A stretch of 64,000 nucleotides of DNA from Stutzerimonas degradans (lineage in GTDB: Bacteria; Pseudomonadota; Gammaproteobacteria; Pseudomonadales; Pseudomonadaceae). Numbering within the stretch: position 1 is the first letter of the stretch; each line of letters opens with the position of its first letter. Below, one piece after another: positions 62,036 through 64,000 of this stretch. A program made the position numbers and the translations under genes. The notes under the pieces were generated by a model. The model ran no database searches and was not told where the DNA came from. It worked only from the letters and a program-made list of their open reading frames with translations. Location of the stretch: contig NZ_JAMOHV010000009.1 of the NCBI RefSeq assembly GCF_024448505.1, positions 62,001 to 126,000 on the forward strand. The letters are read 5' to 3'.

Positions 62036-64000
62036 ATGGTTCGGGTTCGAAATCTGGTACTGGCAATTGCAGCTGCTACTGCGCTGACTACCGAGGTGGC
62101 CCATGCGCTGGGGCTTGGTGAGGTGCGGCTGCAATCGTCGCTGAATCAACCACTGGTTGCGGAAATCGAACTGCTTGACGCAAAAATGCTCGCTCCGGGC
62201 GAGGTGGTCCCTTCGCTCGCCTCTGTTGAAGAGTTCAACCGCGCCGGAATTGATCGTCAGTACTTTCTGACCGATCTGAAATTCACTCCAGTGCTACGGC
62301 CGGACGGCAAAAGCGTCATCCGAGTCTCATCGACCAAGCCGGTACGTGAGCCTTATCTCAATTTCCTGGTTGAGGTTCTATGGCCCAGCGGTCGCTTGTT
62401 GCGTGAGTACACATTGTTGCTGGACCCCCCGCTTTATTCTCCGGAAACCGTAGCTGCGGTTGCCCCGCAGTTGCCAATCGCTTCGGTGGCGCCCGCTCGC
62501 ACGCCGAGTGTTTCGGCTGCGCCGAGTCAGGTGAAGTCGCCATCACCTGCGTCGACGACGGGGCAGGCGGCTGAGCGCGTGTCGACCGGCTCCGAGTACA
62601 AGACCTCTTCGCACGATACGCTCTGGGAAATTGCCGAACGTAACGCTGGCTCTGGCACGGTCCATCAGACCATGCTTGCCATCCAGGATTTGAATCCGAA
62701 CGCTTTTATTGATGGCAACATCAACCGCATGAAGAGCGGACAAGTCCTGCGTTTGCCCAGCGCCGAGCAGATCAACAGTCGCACTCAGGCCGAGGCCATT
62801 GCGCAAGTCGCTGAGCAGAATACGATCTGGCGGCAGGCGCGCACTGCGCCTCGCGACGTAGCAAAGCAGATTGATGCGACTCGCCGGACCGCTGCAGGCG
62901 AAGCGCCTGCCCAAAGTGATAATCGAGATAACCTGCGGCTTGTGGCTCCGGATGCTGGAAAATCCACCGCCGGCAGTGATACCGGCTCCAGCGGCGACAG
63001 CAAGGCGCTACGTGATCGCCTTGCCACCACTCAAGAGAGTCTCGACTCCAGTCGGCGCGAAAATGTCGATCTGAAAGAGCGCTTGGATGAGCTGCAGGGT
63101 CAGTTGGAGAAACTCCAGCGTTTGATGCAGCTTAAGGATGATCAGCTGGCCAAGCTGCAGGCTCAGCTAGCAGTCGATGGTGAGACGAGCAATGTCGAGC
63201 GTCCATCGGAAGATGCTGCACAGGCAATTCAAGCTGATTCCGCGTCTGCTTCTAAACCGCAGAGCGATGAAACGGATAACGCCAGCGAGAACAAAACCGA
63301 GCTGACTCCTGATCAGGAAACAACGGCAAGCGCTGCGGCGCCTGCTTCACAAAAGGCCCAGCCGTCTAAGCCGGCAGCGGCACCGAAGCCGGCTCCCGCA
63401 GCTCCCGTGGTTCCGGCGTCTGAAGAGCCGAGCTTGCTTGACGAATATCTGGCCAATCCGATGCTGCTCGGTGTGCTGGGTGGAAGCGCGCTGCTACTGC
63501 TGTTGGTTGGGTTGATGGCGCTATCTCGCCGTAACGCAATGAAGGAAGCTGAGCTTCAAGAGCAACTCCTCGCGGAAAGTGAGAACGAAAGCTTCAATTT
63601 GCAGCCCGGGTCGCTACAGGATCTGCATTCAGACTCGGGCGCATCGCTCCCGAGCACAGCCGCTACCTTTGTCGAAACCGAACCGGTTGCTCCGACGCAT
63701 GCCTCTACCGGTGATGCTCTGGCAGAAGCTGACATCTATATCGCCTATGGCCGTTTCAACCAGGCCGCCGAGTTGCTGCGCAATGCCCTAAACGACGAAC
63801 CGCAGCGCAGTGATCTACGCCTGAAGCTGATGGAAGTTTATGCAGAGCTGGGTGATCGCGACGGTTTTGCTCGCCAAGAGTCGGAGTTGCGCGAAATTGG
63901 TGGTGCCGGCAGCGATATCGAACGACTCAAGCTCAAATATCCGGCCATCGCCACCACGGCAGCCGGTGCAGCGGTAGCAACGCATGCCGATCTTGATAAT
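62036..64000 (+). CDS. fimV: FimV/HubP polar peptidoglycan-binding protein (5' part)
   Basis: 655 codons are seen; the gene runs off the window with no stop. A signal peptide (LVLAIAAATALTTEVAHA) is followed by the FimV N-terminal domain (LGLGEVRLQSSLNQPLVAEI), a LysM domain (about residues 185-245, SSHDTLWEIAERNAGSG), a coiled coil (about 320-385, LKERLDELQGQLEKLQRLMQ), an acidic Pro/Ala-rich linker, one membrane helix (about 475-500) and cytoplasmic TPR-like repeats (ADIYIAYGRFNQAAELLRNA). It organises cell poles for type IV pili and twitching. Confidence 0.93.
   Translation, partial: MVRVRNLVLAIAAATALTTEVAHALGLGEVRLQSSLNQPLVAEIELLDAKMLAPGEVVPSLASVEEFNRAGIDRQYFLTDLKFTPVLRPDGKSVIRVSSTKPVREPYLNFLVEVLWPSGRLLREYTLLLDPPLYSPETVAAVAPQLPIASVAPARTPSVSAAPSQVKSPSPASTTGQAAERVSTGSEYKTSSHDTLWEIAERNAGSGTVHQTMLAIQDLNPNAFIDGNINRMKSGQVLRLPSAEQINSRTQAEAIAQVAEQNTIWRQARTAPRDVAKQIDATRRTAAGEAPAQSDNRDNLRLVAPDAGKSTAGSDTGSSGDSKALRDRLATTQESLDSSRRENVDLKERLDELQGQLEKLQRLMQLKDDQLAKLQAQLAVDGETSNVERPSEDAAQAIQADSASASKPQSDETDNASENKTELTPDQETTASAAAPASQKAQPSKPAAAPKPAPAAPVVPASEEPSLLDEYLANPMLLGVLGGSALLLLLVGLMALSRRNAMKEAELQEQLLAESENESFNLQPGSLQDLHSDSGASLPSTAATFVETEPVAPTHASTGDALAEADIYIAYGRFNQAAELLRNALNDEPQRSDLRLKLMEVYAELGDRDGFARQESELREIGGAGSDIERLKLKYPAIATTAAGAAVATHADLDN

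Overview
The window is high-GC gamma-proteobacterial chromosome, almost certainly Pseudomonadaceae and most like the Pseudomonas stutzeri group (Stutzerimonas). The reasons are a GcsR-controlled glycine-cleavage operon of the Pseudomonas gcs2 type, a chromosomal integron whose attC sites are all exactly 76 bp, a tad (Flp) pilus locus, the order leuC-leuD-leuB-asd-fimV, and a pair of initiator tRNA genes. This is judged from sequence and gene order only; no database search was run.

Layout. 0-6 kb: envelope and housekeeping genes (LEA14-like lipoprotein, SEC-C protein, DUF2489 protein, penicillin-acylase-family lipoprotein, trmO) and a trpB without trpA beside it. 6.3-9.3 kb: a decayed AT-rich island. 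It holds a broken MerR-type regulator, three integron cassettes read leftward, an attI junction and an integron integrase that has lost its catalytic middle. 9.3-21.5 kb: rimO, then the glycine operon gcvH-gcvP-agcS-glyA-sdaA-gcvT (minus strand) behind a sigma-54 promoter with three GcsR-like sites, and gcsR itself. 21.5-35.4 kb: a complete tad locus (flp, cpaA, an extra AAA+ ATPase, rcpC, rcpA, lipoprotein, tadG-like, tadE, tadF, tadZ, tadA, tadB, tadC, tadD) with a divergent AraC-type regulator. 35.4-52.5 kb: a long minus-strand exopolysaccharide operon with flippase, polymerase, tyrosine autokinase, five glycosyltransferases, a PslG-like glycosidase, an acyltransferase, an aminotransferase, a WbqC-like protein, a putative 2-oxoglutarate dioxygenase and its own NusG/RfaH paralogue. 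Two ops-like elements lie in the putative leader. 53.3-53.6 kb: two tandem tRNA-fMet genes. 54-64 kb: dusC, an SDR oxidoreductase, a LysR regulator, leuC-leuD-leuB, asd and the 5' part of fimV, which runs off the window.

How the genes work together. The glycine operon oxidises glycine (GcvTHP), interconverts it with serine (GlyA) and deaminates serine to pyruvate (SdaA); the added AgcS-type symporter probably imports the substrate. The tad locus encodes a Flp pilus with its own peptidase, secretin, motor and minor pilins. The polysaccharide operon looks Wzx/Wzy-dependent and self-controlled by antitermination, but no priming sugar-phosphate transferase or Wza exporter is in view, so these must be supplied from elsewhere. 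The points most worth following are the integron cassettes (small genes without ordinary start codons next to a dead integrase), the extra winged-helix/AAA+ ATPase in the tad locus, and the self-encoded NusG-paralogue/ops circuit with a dioxygenase as first gene.
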